A model generated the notes under the pieces. That model was not told where the DNA came from and made no database searches. It worked only from the letters and a program-made list of their open reading frames with translations. Below, one piece after another: positions 1 through 8,832 of a stretch of 64,000 bases of DNA; the first letter of the stretch is position 1, and the number at the start of each line of letters is the position of its first letter. Both the position numbers and the translations under genes were made by a program. Origin of the DNA: Candidatus Rhodobacter oscarellae. GTDB taxonomy: Bacteria; Pseudomonadota; Alphaproteobacteria; Rhodobacterales; Rhodobacteraceae. The stretch covers positions 730,124 to 794,123 of the forward strand of contig NZ_LFTY01000002.1 in the NCBI RefSeq assembly GCF_001078595.1, in the 5' to 3' direction.

Positions 1-315
1 ACCCAGGCCGAGGAGAAGGACGGGGTCGAGTATAGCTATGGCCCCGACGCCAAGCTGGCCGAAGAGGACAGCGAAAAGGCGCTATTTGCCGCGTTGGATC
101 AGGCCGAGGCGCAGATCAAGCCCGCCATGGAGGCCGAGGATTTCGCCGCGGCCATGACTCAGATGGCCAGCCTGCGCGCGCCGATTGATGCGTTCTTTGA
201 GGCGGTGCAGATCAACACCGAGAACCAGATCATCCGGCGCAACCGGCTGAACCTGTTGCATCGGATACGCCAGATCTGCCTCTCTGTGGCGGATCTCAAT
301 AGGCTCGAGGGCTAG
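1..315 (+). CDS. glyS: Glycyl-tRNA synthetase beta subunit, C-terminal fragment
   Basis: The reading frame is open from base 1 and ends at TAG 313-315, so only the last 104 residues are in the window. The helical C-terminus (residues running PAMEAEDFAAAM, then RAPIDAFFEAVQ, then ending NRLNLLHRIRQ) matches the DALR-like anticodon-binding tail of the bacterial beta subunit, which with GlyQ charges tRNA-Gly in the cytoplasm. The short hydrophilic tail and the position just upstream of a PEP-utilising enzyme are in keeping with this. The 5' part, including the catalytic core, lies outside the window. Confidence 0.85.
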   Translation, partial: TQAEEKDGVEYSYGPDAKLAEEDSEKALFAALDQAEAQIKPAMEAEDFAAAMTQMASLRAPIDAFFEAVQINTENQIIRRNRLNLLHRIRQICLSVADLNRLEG

Positions 316-326
316 GCTCCTCGTGC

Positions 327-345
327 CCGGGGCGGGAAACCCCGG
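327..345 (+). terminator. Possible hairpin after glyS
   Basis: CCGGGG (327-332) can pair with CCCCGG (340-345) around a 7-base loop, 12 bases after the glyS stop. No T-run follows, so this is a weak call. It could be an RNA end or simply GC-rich sequence. Confidence 0.25.
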
Positions 346-447
346 CAGGGAAGGGCGAATAAGCCGCCCGTTTAGAATAACGTTACCTTTTCCTTGCACA
401 CTGCGCCCCCAAAGCTATCATGCCGCGACACAGCAAGGGGTGCTGCG

Positions 448-3003
448 GTGCAGAAAGTCGTCACTCTCAAGCCATACGCGCTGATCACGCCCACCGCGTC
501 GATCACGGCGGCCACCCATGGGGGGCGCGCAAAATGCCTGCAGCGGCTGATCCGGCTGGGGCTGCCGGTGCCCACGACCGTCTCGCTCAGCTTTGACACG
601 GTGCACCAGATCGCGGCGGGGCATCTGCCGGATATTGGCTCTGTGCTGAACGCGTTTGACCCCGATCCGCTGCTCTCGGTGCGGCCCTCTAGCGAGGACC
701 CCGATTGGGGCGGTCCGGGCGCGATCCTGAATGTGGGCATGAACGACGCGCGCCATGCTGCGATGGTAAAGACGCACGGGGCCGCGGCGGCGACGGCGCT
801 CTTTTTGCGCTTCATCCAGTCCTATGCGGTGCATGTGGCGCGGCTGGATCCGGACATGTTCGACGACCTTAGCGACCCGACCGAGGCGGCGCTGCGGCAG
901 GCGTTGGAGGATTACGAGGACGAGACCGGCGAGCCCTTCCCGCAGGACCCGGGGCGGCAGCTGGCCGAGGTGCTGCGCTCGATGGCCCGCGCCTGGGAGG
1001 GCACCACCGCGCGGCTCTTGCGTCAGGCCAAGGGCGCGCCCGCGGATGCGGGGCTGGGACTTGTGGTGCAGAAGATGGCGCTGGGCGTCGGCGGGGACGA
1101 GAGCGGCTCTGGCGTGATCCAGTTCGTTGATCCGGCCACCGGCGAGGCGCAGATCACCGGGCGCTACCTCAGCCAGAGCCAGGGCCGGGACGCGCTGGCC
1201 AAGGGCAAAGGCGCGATCTACCTCACCAAGGACCCGCGCGGGGCCTCGCTGGAGGAGCTCAGTGCGCCCAGTTTCGAGAAGCTGATCGAATATGGCGGGG
1301 TCTGCCGCGAGCGTCTGCGCGAGGAGATGCAGATTGAGTTTACCATAGAGGCGGGCGAGTTGGCGGTGCTGGATGCCGTGCGCGTGCAGCGCTCCAGCCG
1401 TGCCTCGCTGGCCATCGCGGTGAAGCTTGCCGAGGACGAGGTGATCCCGCGCGAAGAGGCCGTGCTGCGCGTGCCGCCGGGCGCCTTGAACGAGCTTTTG
1501 CACCCGCAGGTGGACCGGCTGGCCAAGCGCGACGTGCTCGCCCGCGGCATTGCCGCAAGCCCGGGTGCCGCGGTGGGCAAGATCGTCTTTAGCGCGGCGG
1601 CGGCCCAGGCCAGTGCCGCCCGCGGCGAGCCCTGCATCCTGGTGCGGCGCGAGACCCATCCAGAGGATATCCGCGGCATGCACTCTGCCGCTGGTGTGCT
1701 GACCGAGCGCGGCGGGCAGACCAGCCACGCCGCGGTGATCGCCCGCGGCATCGGCACGCCCTGCGTGGTGGGCACCCAGGGCATCTCGATCCGCCACAGC
1801 ACCAAGCGGCTCAAGATCGACGACGGGCGCAGCTTTAGCGAAGGCGACGAGATCACCCTGGATGGCGCGACGGGCGAGGTGCTGGCGGGTACGGTGCCCA
1901 TGCTGGAACCCTCGCTGGGCGACGCCTTCCAGAAGCTTTTGACCTGGGCGGATGCGGCGCGCGACATCGGGGTGCGTGCCAATGCCGACACGCCCGCCGA
2001 GGCGCGCATGGCGCATATGTTCGCGGCCCAGGGCATCGGGCTCTGCCGCACCGAGCACATGTTCTACGAAGACGACCGGCTGACGGTGATGCGCGAGATG
2101 ATCTTTGCCGACGCCGCCGAGGACCGGCAGGCGACGCTGGACCAGCTCTTGCCGATGCAGCGCAACGACTTCGTCGAGCTCTTCGAGATCATGGCCGGCA
2201 AGCCGGTGACGATCCGCCTCTTCGACCCGCCGCTGCACGAGTTCCTGCCCAGCGAGCGCGCCGATATGCGCCAGCTTGCCGAGAGCCTGGACCTGCCCAT
2301 CGCCGAGGTCACCGCGCGGGTGGACCAGCTCAGCGAGTTCAACCCGATGCTGGGCATGCGCGGCGTCCGCCTGGGCATAACCATCCCCGAGATCTACGAC
2401 ATGCAGGCCCGGGCGATCTTTGAGGCGGCGATCGAGGCCAGCACGCGCGGCGAGGCCGTGGTGCCCGAGATCATGATCCCCCTGGTCAGCGCCAAGCGCG
2501 AGGTCGAGATCGTCAAGACGCGCATCGATGCGGTGGCCGCCGCGGTGCGGGTGGAGACCGGCACGCAGTTCACCTACCGCCTGGGCGTGATGGTGGAGAC
2601 GCCGCGCGCCTGCCTGCGAGCCGACGAGATCGCCGCGCATTCGGCCTTTCTCAGCTTTGGCACCAACGACCTGACGCAGATGACCTACGGTCTAAGCCGC
2701 GACGACGCGGGGCGGTTCATGTCGAACTATGTCAACCAGGGCGTCTACCAAGAGGACCCGTTCCACATCCTGGACCAGGACGGGGTGGGCGAGCTTTTGA
2801 CCATCGCCGCGGAGCGGGGCCGCAACACCGATTCGCGAATCACGCTGTCGATCTGCGGCGAGCATGGCGGCAATATCGAGTCGATTGAGTTCTGCCGCCG
2901 CGCTGGATTCGACTATGTGTCCTGTTCGCCATTCCGGGTGCCGGTGGCGCGTTTGGCCGCAGCACATCTTGCGATCCAGCAGGGGAAGGCCGCGAAATCT
3001 TAG
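448..3003 (+). CDS. ppdK: PEP/pyruvate-utilising enzyme, pyruvate phosphate dikinase-like
   Basis: This 851-residue protein has the three-domain layout of pyruvate phosphate dikinase, which interconverts pyruvate and PEP. The phosphohistidine swivel domain has TSHAAVIARG with the catalytic His near residue 426. The TIM-barrel PEP domain shows GLCRTEHMF, RLFDPPLHEFLP, NPMLGMRGVRLG, SFGTNDLTQM and the catalytic-Cys motif CGEHGG near residue 803. The N-terminal ATP-grasp part is atypical: the usual glycine-rich start is replaced by GGRAKCLQRLIRLGLPVP, and the SVRSGA-type loop reads SVRPSSEDPDWGG. I chose GTG at 448 because AAGGGG lies 8 bases upstream; TTG at 394 is less likely. ATP dependence should not be assumed. 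Confidence 0.8.
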   Translation: MQKVVTLKPYALITPTASITAATHGGRAKCLQRLIRLGLPVPTTVSLSFDTVHQIAAGHLPDIGSVLNAFDPDPLLSVRPSSEDPDWGGPGAILNVGMNDARHAAMVKTHGAAAATALFLRFIQSYAVHVARLDPDMFDDLSDPTEAALRQALEDYEDETGEPFPQDPGRQLAEVLRSMARAWEGTTARLLRQAKGAPADAGLGLVVQKMALGVGGDESGSGVIQFVDPATGEAQITGRYLSQSQGRDALAKGKGAIYLTKDPRGASLEELSAPSFEKLIEYGGVCRERLREEMQIEFTIEAGELAVLDAVRVQRSSRASLAIAVKLAEDEVIPREEAVLRVPPGALNELLHPQVDRLAKRDVLARGIAASPGAAVGKIVFSAAAAQASAARGEPCILVRRETHPEDIRGMHSAAGVLTERGGQTSHAAVIARGIGTPCVVGTQGISIRHSTKRLKIDDGRSFSEGDEITLDGATGEVLAGTVPMLEPSLGDAFQKLLTWADAARDIGVRANADTPAEARMAHMFAAQGIGLCRTEHMFYEDDRLTVMREMIFADAAEDRQATLDQLLPMQRNDFVELFEIMAGKPVTIRLFDPPLHEFLPSERADMRQLAESLDLPIAEVTARVDQLSEFNPMLGMRGVRLGITIPEIYDMQARAIFEAAIEASTRGEAVVPEIMIPLVSAKREVEIVKTRIDAVAAAVRVETGTQFTYRLGVMVETPRACLRADEIAAHSAFLSFGTNDLTQMTYGLSRDDAGRFMSNYVNQGVYQEDPFHILDQDGVGELLTIAAERGRNTDSRITLSICGEHGGNIESIEFCRRAGFDYVSCSPFRVPVARLAAAHLAIQQGKAAKS

Positions 3004-3189
3004 CCGGGACACAGGATGTGGGGGCTTTGAAGTCTTAAGAAACCGAAGTGTTAACAATAATTTAGTCTTGCATTTCTGACACACTCTGCGATGGAACCGC
3101 CTTCGCGACTCGACAGGCGGACCGGGCGTCGGCCAATTTCCGCTGGCAGAGTGCTGGGGAGTCTGACTCCGGCGCACCTGGGGGAAGGT

Positions 3190-3891
3190 ATGAAGGTCAG
3201 TGGACTGCTAAAAGCAGCCCTCGTCTTGGGCTTTGGTGTGGCCGCGATGCCTGTCGCGGCGGACATCGTGCTGTCGGAATCGAACGATCCCGGCGTGGTG
3301 CCAACCAGCCGCCTTTCCCAGCTTTTGTCCAAGGAGCGCGTCGCGCTCGGCAAGCTGCGCGCCGCCAAGCTGGAGCGCCTTGCGGCCCTGCCAAAGACCA
3401 GCACCTTCGAGAAAGCCCCTGTGCCTGATTTCGCGCATAGCCTGAGATGGCTCGATGCCCAGCCAAAAGCCGCGGGTGGCAAGGACTGGCAATGCCTGTC
3501 CGAGGCGCTCTACTTTGAGGCCCGCGGAGAAAGCGTGGCCGGGCAGTTCGCCGTGGCCGAGGTGATCCTGAACCGCGTCGAGCATGGCTATTTCCCCGGC
3601 TCGGTTTGCGGCGTGATCAACCAGGGCACCGGGCGGAAGTACCAGTGCCAGTTCACTTACACCTGCGACGGCTATGACGAGGTGATCCACGAGAAGCGCT
3701 CTTTCGAGCGCGTCGGTAAGGTGGCTCGGGCGATGCTGGACGGCGCGCCGCGCATGCTCACCGACGGGGCGACGCATTACCACGCCAAGTGGGTGAACCC
3801 GCGCTGGGCGCGGAAGTTCCCGCGCACCGCCACGATCGGGGTGCATCACTTCTATCGCATGTCGACAAAGCTCTCCGCGGCGAAAAAGTAG
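3190..3891 (+). CDS. SleB-type cell wall hydrolase, exported
   Basis: This 233-residue protein starts at ATG 3190 behind GGGGGAAGG. An N-terminal signal peptide of about 24 residues ends at AVAAD-like sequence, so it acts in the periplasm. The C-terminal half (about residues 98-225) has the Hydrolase_2 signature: LSEALYFEARGE with the catalytic Glu, then VAEVILNRV, then CQFTYTCDG, then THYHAKWVNPRWA. Family members cleave peptidoglycan, as spore-cortex SleB does; in non-sporulating alphaproteobacteria the role is wall remodelling. The middle stretch (residues 45-95) is Lys/Ala rich and probably a linker. It appears to be transcribed alone. Confidence 0.8.
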   Translation: MKVSGLLKAALVLGFGVAAMPVAADIVLSESNDPGVVPTSRLSQLLSKERVALGKLRAAKLERLAALPKTSTFEKAPVPDFAHSLRWLDAQPKAAGGKDWQCLSEALYFEARGESVAGQFAVAEVILNRVEHGYFPGSVCGVINQGTGRKYQCQFTYTCDGYDEVIHEKRSFERVGKVARAMLDGAPRMLTDGATHYHAKWVNPRWARKFPRTATIGVHHFYRMSTKLSAAKK

Positions 3892-3977
3892 CAAAGGCAC
3901 GCTCTTTCGCACGGGTCGCGTCCCGTGCTAGGCGCTCCTTGTGAGGGCCATGGGGCCTGGACGAAGGGCGCAATCAC

Positions 3978-4889
3978 ATGACAGCAGATATCCGGCTGGC
4001 CTTTGAGCATCCCGAGGCACGGGCGGCGGCCACCGCCGCGGCGACGCCCTTGGACCGCATCTCGCTGCGCGACTACGCGGTCGAGGTCGAGATCGGCGCC
4101 TTCCAGGCCGAGCGGGGCACAACGCAGACGATCTGTTTCAACATCGTGGTCGAGGTCGCGCCGCTGAACTGCCCCGTTGACGACGATGTCGACAAGATAC
4201 TCAGCTATGACCGCATCACCTGGGCCATTGGCCACGAGCTGGCCGCCGAGCGGGTCAACCTGCTGGAAACGCTGGCCGAACGCGTCGCGGACCGGATCCT
4301 GCACGAGCCGCAGGCCCGGCGGGTCTTTGTGCGCATTGAGAAGCTTGATCGCGGCCCCGGCGCGCTGGGCGTCGAGATCGTGCGCGCCCGTGTTGCGGAT
4401 ATTGCGGATGACGACACCGAAGAGGACGCACCGCACCCGCGCGTGGTCTACCTGTCGAACGCCGCCATCGCGGCCCCGGACCTGCCGGCGCGTCTCGACG
4501 CGCTGTCGGGGGATGGCACGCCTTTGATCTTCTGCGTCGGTCTGCCGGACACACAGGCGCCGGTCTCTGATTACGGGCCGACGGATCGCCGCATCGCGCT
4601 CTTGGCCATCGAGCAGAACGCCTGGGTGCTTGCGGCCCGCGATGACAGATACGTGGTGGTCGGCACCCGCACGGAACTGGACTGGGCGATGAAGAACGGC
4701 CAGACGACGGTCTGGGCGCCTTCAAAGCTCGTGCTGGACGCGGTGGACGGGCCCAGCGTTGGTCCGCAGGACACTTTGGGCCTCGCGCTTTGGTTCGCTA
4801 CCGAAATGCAGGCCGCGGAGATGGTGACCATCGGCGCCGCCGCGCCGCGCGGCCCGATGCCCACGCGCGAGATCGCGCTGGAGGGTTAG
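3978..4889 (+). CDS. folB: Dihydroneopterin aldolase with an extra C-terminal domain
   Basis: The first 150 or so residues are a FolB domain: DRISLRDYAVEVEIGAF, then LSYDRITWAI and NLLETLAERVADRIL, which form the aldolase splitting dihydroneopterin in folate synthesis. The protein is 303 residues, against about 120 for stand-alone FolB. The remaining 150 residues (from about 155) include TDRRIALLAIEQNAWVLAA and a VWAPSKLVLD...DTLGLALWFA stretch that faintly resembles the end of amino-acid-kinase folds. That resemblance is by eye only. folP begins 2 bases after its stop, so the two form a folate operon. Confidence 0.8.
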   Translation: MTADIRLAFEHPEARAAATAAATPLDRISLRDYAVEVEIGAFQAERGTTQTICFNIVVEVAPLNCPVDDDVDKILSYDRITWAIGHELAAERVNLLETLAERVADRILHEPQARRVFVRIEKLDRGPGALGVEIVRARVADIADDDTEEDAPHPRVVYLSNAAIAAPDLPARLDALSGDGTPLIFCVGLPDTQAPVSDYGPTDRRIALLAIEQNAWVLAARDDRYVVVGTRTELDWAMKNGQTTVWAPSKLVLDAVDGPSVGPQDTLGLALWFATEMQAAEMVTIGAAAPRGPMPTREIALEG

Positions 4890-4891
4890 GC

Positions 4892-5911
4892 TTGCACGAT
4901 TACGCTTGGCCCATTGCGCGCACAGGTCCCCGCACCGAGCCCGAATATGACGGGGCGGAATGCGATTTTCCTTTGGCGGGAAGCGCTTATGCTTGGTTCG
5001 AAGAGGTGAACACGCGCGGCAAGGATGGCCTTTGGGAGTATCCACTGGCGGTGGAGCTCCCCGAGGATCTGCGCGCCCGCCTCAGCGACCGGCGGGCAGA
5101 TATCTGCGGGCTGCCTCTCGATCGGCCACGGGTGATGGGGATCGTGAACGTGACCCCCGATAGTTTCTCGGACGGCGGCGATCGGTTCACGGTCGCGGCG
5201 GCGCTGGAGGCCGTGCGCGGCATGGAGGGCGCCGATATCCTGGATATCGGCGGCGAGAGCACCCGCCCCGGCGCGGATTTTGTGCCTGAGGCTGACGAGA
5301 TCGCCCGTGTCGTCCCCGTGATCGAAGCGATCCGCGCGGCGGGCGTCTCAACCCCGATATCCATCGACACGCGCAAGGCGTCGGTGGCGGCGGCGGCGCT
5401 GGACGCCGGCGCGGATCTGGTCAATGACGTCTCGGCGATGAGCTTTGACAGCGCCATGGCGGGGCTGGTGGCAGAGCGCGACGTGCCGATCTGCCTGATG
5501 CACGCGCTCGGCGACCCCAAGACGATGCAGGACGACCCGCGCTATGATGACGTGGTGCTTGACGTTTATGATTACCTCGCCGGGCGGATCGAAGTGGCGC
5601 AGGCGGCGGGCATAAAGCCCGCGCGGATCATCGCCGACCCGGGCATCGGATTCGGTAAGACACTTGAACACAACCTGGCGATCCTGCAATCGCTGTCACT
5701 CTACCACGGGCTTGGGGTGCCGTTGCTGCTCGGCGCGTCGCGCAAGCGGTTCATCGGCACCTTGGGCGGCGCATCGCAGGCGAAGGTGCGCATGCCGGGA
5801 TCCCTGGCTGTGGGCTTGCACGGGGCGGCCCAAGGCGCGCATATTCTTCGTGTGCACGATGTCGCAGAGACGGTGCAGGCCCTGCAGTTGTGGCAGGCAA
5901 TGACAGGATAA
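4892..5911 (+). CDS. folP: Dihydropteroate synthase
   Basis: This cytoplasmic TIM-barrel enzyme condenses the pterin pyrophosphate with p-aminobenzoate in folate synthesis. Visible signatures are [16 protein letters not shown] (about residues 80-96), [57 protein letters not shown] and [12 protein letters not shown] chose TTG at 4892, preceded by GAGGG, which gives 339 residues. The extra 60 residues before the catalytic core are longer than in E. coli, and the exact start remains uncertain. It lies between folB and glmM in one operon. Confidence 0.93.
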   Translation: MHDYAWPIARTGPRTEPEYDGAECDFPLAGSAYAWFEEVNTRGKDGLWEYPLAVELPEDLRARLSDRRADICGLPLDRPRVMGIVNVTPDSFSDGGDRFTVAAALEAVRGMEGADILDIGGESTRPGADFVPEADEIARVVPVIEAIRAAGVSTPISIDTRKASVAAAALDAGADLVNDVSAMSFDSAMAGLVAERDVPICLMHALGDPKTMQDDPRYDDVVLDVYDYLAGRIEVAQAAGIKPARIIADPGIGFGKTLEHNLAILQSLSLYHGLGVPLLLGASRKRFIGTLGGASQAKVRMPGSLAVGLHGAAQGAHILRVHDVAETVQALQLWQAMTG

Positions 5912-5925
5912 GAAGGCATAGATTG

Positions 5926-7281
5926 ATGGGTGGCGACAGAAAGCTCTTTGGAACGGACGGGGTGCGGGGGCAGGCCAACACCTATCCGATGACAGCGGAT
6001 ATGGCGCTAAAGCTCGGCGCGGCGGCGGGGCGCTTCTTTCGCAGTGATGGCTCTGCCGGGCACCGTGTGGTGATCGGCAAGGACACGCGGCTTTCGGGCT
6101 ACATGCTGGAGAATGCGCTGACTGCGGGGCTGACCTCGACGGGGATGAACGTGCTGTTGCTGGGGCCGGTGCCCACGCCGGCGGTGGGCTTGCTGACGCA
6201 TTCGATGCGCGCCGATGTGGGCATCATGATCTCGGCCAGCCACAACCCGCATCACGACAATGGGATTAAGCTGTTTGGCCCGGATGGGTTCAAGTTGAGC
6301 GACGCGGCGGAGGCCGAGATCGAGGCGCTGGTGCTGGGCGCTGCCATCACACCGGCGAAACCAGAGAATATCGGCCGCGCAAGGCGCATCGACGATGGCC
6401 GCTTTCGGTATATGGAATACGCCAAGACGACCTTCCCCAGCGGGCGGCGCCTGGACGGGCTGAAGGTGGTGGTGGATTGCGCCAACGGCGCGGCCTATCG
6501 CACCGCGCCCGAGGTCCTGTGGGAGCTGGGCGCCGAGGTGGTGCAGGTTGGCGTGTCGCCGGACGGGTTCAACATCAACGACAATTGCGGCTCGACCAGC
6601 ACCGACCTGGCGGCGGACACGATCCGCCTTGTGGGCGCGGATGTGGGCATATGCCTGGACGGGGATGCCGACCGGGTGATGATCCTTGACGAGACGGGTG
6701 CCGTGGCCGATGGCGACCAGATCATGGCGCTTCTGGCGACGCGCTGGGCCGAGGCCGGGCGGTTGCAGGGCGGCGCGCTGGTGGCGACCGTGATGTCAAA
6801 TCTGGGGCTGGAGCGGCATCTGAATAACAGCTCTATCGGCCTGGAGCGCACCCCGGTGGGCGACCGCTATGTCGTTGAAAGGATGCGCGAAAAGGGGCTG
6901 AACCTGGGCGGCGAGCAATCCGGCCACATCGTCATGACCGACTATGCCACGACCGGTGACGGGCTGATCGCGGGGCTGCAATTCCTGGCCGCGATGGTGG
7001 AGACGGGGCAGCGGGCCTCAGAGCTCTCGGCCCAGTTCGAGCGGGTGCCGCAGCTGCTGAAGAACGTGCGCTATGGGGCCGGGCAGACGCCTTTGGAGGC
7101 GGCCTCGGTTCAGTCTGCAATCTCGGATGCCGAGGCGCGGCTGAACGGCACCGGGCGGCTCTTGATCCGCCGCTCGGGCACCGAGCCGCTGATCCGCGTG
7201 ATGGCGGAATGCGAGGACGAGGCGCTGCTGGCACAGGTCGTAGACGGGATCGTCGCAGAGGTCGAGGCGGTGGCCGGGTAA
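5926..7281 (+). CDS. glmM: Phosphoglucosamine mutase
   Basis: This 451-residue enzyme converts glucosamine-6-phosphate to glucosamine-1-phosphate for UDP-GlcNAc, and hence for peptidoglycan and LPS. It has the N-terminal LFGTDGVRG motif, the phosphoserine loop [14 protein letters not shown] (Ser near residue 105), the metal-binding loop [10 protein letters not shown], the sugar-binding GGEQSGH and the phosphate-binding [15 protein letters not shown] 5926 follows AGAAGG and lies 14 bases after the folP stop. The folP-glmM order is common in bacteria. Its 3' end runs into the terminator-associated repeat starting at 7295. Confidence 0.96.
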   Translation: MGGDRKLFGTDGVRGQANTYPMTADMALKLGAAAGRFFRSDGSAGHRVVIGKDTRLSGYMLENALTAGLTSTGMNVLLLGPVPTPAVGLLTHSMRADVGIMISASHNPHHDNGIKLFGPDGFKLSDAAEAEIEALVLGAAITPAKPENIGRARRIDDGRFRYMEYAKTTFPSGRRLDGLKVVVDCANGAAYRTAPEVLWELGAEVVQVGVSPDGFNINDNCGSTSTDLAADTIRLVGADVGICLDGDADRVMILDETGAVADGDQIMALLATRWAEAGRLQGGALVATVMSNLGLERHLNNSSIGLERTPVGDRYVVERMREKGLNLGGEQSGHIVMTDYATTGDGLIAGLQFLAAMVETGQRASELSAQFERVPQLLKNVRYGAGQTPLEAASVQSAISDAEARLNGTGRLLIRRSGTEPLIRVMAECEDEALLAQVVDGIVAEVEAVAG

Positions 7282-7294
7282 CCGCTGTTAAAAT

Positions 7295-7380
7295 GAGCTC
7301 GCTACGCTCGCGCTCTTTTAGCCCGTACTCGCCACGCTGGGTTTTGCAAAGCAAAACCTCAGCCGCGGCTCCGTGCGGGC
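7295..7380 (+). repeat. Terminator-associated repeat, copy 1 (with nested hairpin)
   Basis: After the glmM stop an imperfect stem (7295-7314, GAGC...GCTC) is followed by TTTTA. Next comes AGCCCGTACTCGCC, then GGTTTTGC-AAA-GCAAAACC (7340-7358), which is a perfect 8-bp hairpin, and finally CTCCGTGCGGGC. GCCCGTAC (7321-7328) can pair with GTGCGGGC (7372-7379) allowing one G-U pair. Copies at 13656 and 20220 share this plan. The first hairpin should end glmM transcription; the function of the conserved second part is unknown. Confidence 0.75.
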
Positions 7381-7388
7381 GGTTGGCG

Positions 7389-8309
7389 TCAAGAACGTCC
7401 GTTCAGCAACGTTTTCAAGGTCTTGTATTGGCTTAACGCCACGCCGCTGAGGATCAGCGCCAAGGCCCAGAGCAGGCTGCCGGGCAGGGGCTCGGCCAGG
7501 ATCAGCCAGCCGATGAGGACCGAGAAGGGCGGCACCAGGTAGTTGGTGATCGACATGAAGGTCGGGCCCGCGCTGCGGATCACCAGAACGCGCAAGACAT
7601 TGGCGCCGGCGGTGGGCACGAGGCCAAGCAGGGCGATCCAAAGAAGCGTTTCCTTTGAAGGCGCTACGGGCGGACCCTCCATCACCCATGCCGCGGGCAC
7701 GGCCACCGCCGTGCCGATAAACAGGATCGCGCCGGCCAGCGTGATCGGGTCCATGGGCGGCAAGCGCCGCATCAGGACCGAGCTGACCGCGTAGCAGGCC
7801 GCCGTGGTCAGCGTGGCCGCGCGGCCCCAGGGCTCCAGCGGCGAGCCGGTGCTGTCAAAGGCCTGCGCGCCGATCAGCACGCAGACCCCCGCGAACCCCA
7901 CCAGAAAGCCCAGCGATTTCAACAGCGTGATCTGCTCGCCCGGGATCAGGAAATGCGCCAGCGGCAGCACGATCAGCGCCACCGCGGCCATCGAGACCCC
8001 GGCAAATCCAGAGGTCACGTATTGCTGCCCCCAATTGAGGAACAGGAAGGCGATGATCGAGCTGAGCAGCGCCACAACCATCAATAATATCAGGTCCTTA
8101 GCGGTGGGAGGCTGCAGGAAGAGCGGCGCCCGGCGCCAGGCCAGCACGCCCAGCATCAGCACCGCCGCAAAGCCCAACCGCCCCGCCGCGAGCCAGGCCG
8201 GGGTGATGCCCTCTAGTGCCAGCTCGATCACCAGGAACGTGCTGCCCCAGGTCAGGCCGAGGAGGCCGACCATGATCCAGCTGCGCGGGGTGATTTCGGG
8301 AGAGGGCAT
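7389..8309 (-). CDS. EamA/DMT superfamily inner-membrane transporter
   Basis: This 306-residue protein has about ten hydrophobic segments in two similar halves, typical of EamA drug/metabolite exporters. It opens with SWIMVGLLGLTWGSTFLVIELAL, and the second half begins near AATLTTAACYAVSSVLMRRL. The repeat-half motif of the family is visible as YLVPPFSVLIGWLILAEPLP near residue 255. The substrate cannot be told; relatives export amino acids or metabolites. It is transcribed alone, with the palindromic element copy A in its 520-bp upstream region, and its 3' end converges on glmM. Confidence 0.85.
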   Translation of the reverse strand: MPSPEITPRSWIMVGLLGLTWGSTFLVIELALEGITPAWLAAGRLGFAAVLMLGVLAWRRAPLFLQPPTAKDLILLMVVALLSSIIAFLFLNWGQQYVTSGFAGVSMAAVALIVLPLAHFLIPGEQITLLKSLGFLVGFAGVCVLIGAQAFDSTGSPLEPWGRAATLTTAACYAVSSVLMRRLPPMDPITLAGAILFIGTAVAVPAAWVMEGPPVAPSKETLLWIALLGLVPTAGANVLRVLVIRSAGPTFMSITNYLVPPFSVLIGWLILAEPLPGSLLWALALILSGVALSQYKTLKTLLNGRS

Positions 8310-8523
8310 GAGGCTTGCCTATCGAGTTATGAACAGATGGTAAACGCCGCGATCTTTCTAGGCGCGCGAATCGTGGGTTAACCCCAAGAAAATAAGGCAA
8401 ATGGCCTGTCGGCAAAACGTCGGCAAAGTGTCGGACTTGCGTCGGGCACGGGTCTGCGAGATCCCATGGTTAACAGAGCGCGCGGAGGGCGGGCGGAGTG
8501 AACTCTGACCTGCAGATGTGACC

Positions 8524-8715
8524 GGTTTCGGCGTGGAGCGGTTCTTTGGATGCGGCAAATCTCTTGCAAGAGATTTGCACTTTCCTTGCAAGGAAAGTTG
8601 GGCGCGCAGGCTGACAAGCGCATCAATTCGGGTTGCGTCGAAGAAACTCTTGCAAGAGTTTCGCAATTTTCTTGCAAGAAAATTGCGACGCGCCAAGCTC
8701 CGCTGGAGGCCAATA
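8524..8715 (-). repeat. Compound palindromic element, copy A
   Basis: Four palindromes, each centred on CTTGCAAG, lie in two back-to-back pairs. Read on the minus strand they are P1 (8662-8687, core TTTTCTTGCAAGAAAA), P2 (8643-8662, core AACTCTTGCAAGAGTT), P3 (8579-8598, core TTTCCTTGCAAGGAAA) and P4 (8555-8578, core ATCTCTTGCAAGAGAT). A 44-base spacer separates P2 and P3. The outer ends carry TTGGCCTCCAGCG on the left and a degenerate GGTTTCGGCG on the right, suggesting terminal inverted repeats. Copies B and C lie in the opposite orientation. Confidence 0.9.
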
Positions 8716-8773
8716 TCTGCGCCGTAGCGTCGGTGCCTCTGGGTAAGCCCAGGGGTACCTTGGATCGCTTGGG

Positions 8774-8800
8774 TCTTCTCTTTGTCGACCATGATCCAGA
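8774..8800 (-). repeat. Relic copy of the ilvC 3' end
   Basis: TCTTCTCTTTGTCGACCAT at 8774-8792 is identical to 9481-9499 in the last codons of ilvC. GATCCAG follows directly here, while in ilvC it follows after 12 more bases. On the minus strand this encodes WI-MVDKEK, against [12 protein letters not shown] in IlvC, so it reads as a duplicated and slightly deleted ilvC tail. The GNAT gene lies between the two copies. Confidence 0.7.
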
Positions 8801-8832
8801 TTCGAGGTGAGATTTTTGTTTGTTCCAAGGCG

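Larger units (their letters stand above)
8310..8832. other. 523-bp gap holding palindromic element A and an ilvC-tail relic
   Basis: No convincing gene lies here. Bases 8310-8520 hold the upstream region of the DMT gene without a motif I can name. Bases 8524-8715 are compound palindromic element copy A. Bases 8774-8800 repeat the 3' end of ilvC. Short open frames across the palindromes (for example 8550-8810) only reflect the repeats and have no credible start. Confidence 0.7.

Noticed and set aside
418-2640. 740-codon open frame antisense to the PPDK-like gene
   Set aside because: Shadow of codon bias; composition is Arg/His/Ala rich and no motif is visible.
8555-8687. Palindromes considered as parS or other known partition sites
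   Set aside because: The usual parS sequence is TGTTTCACGTGAAACA; CTTGCAAG-centred palindromes do not match it, and no parAB genes are nearby.
8550-8810. Small frames running through palindromic element A
   Set aside because: Similar peptides appear wherever the element occurs, on either strand, and reflect the palindromes; no start signals.
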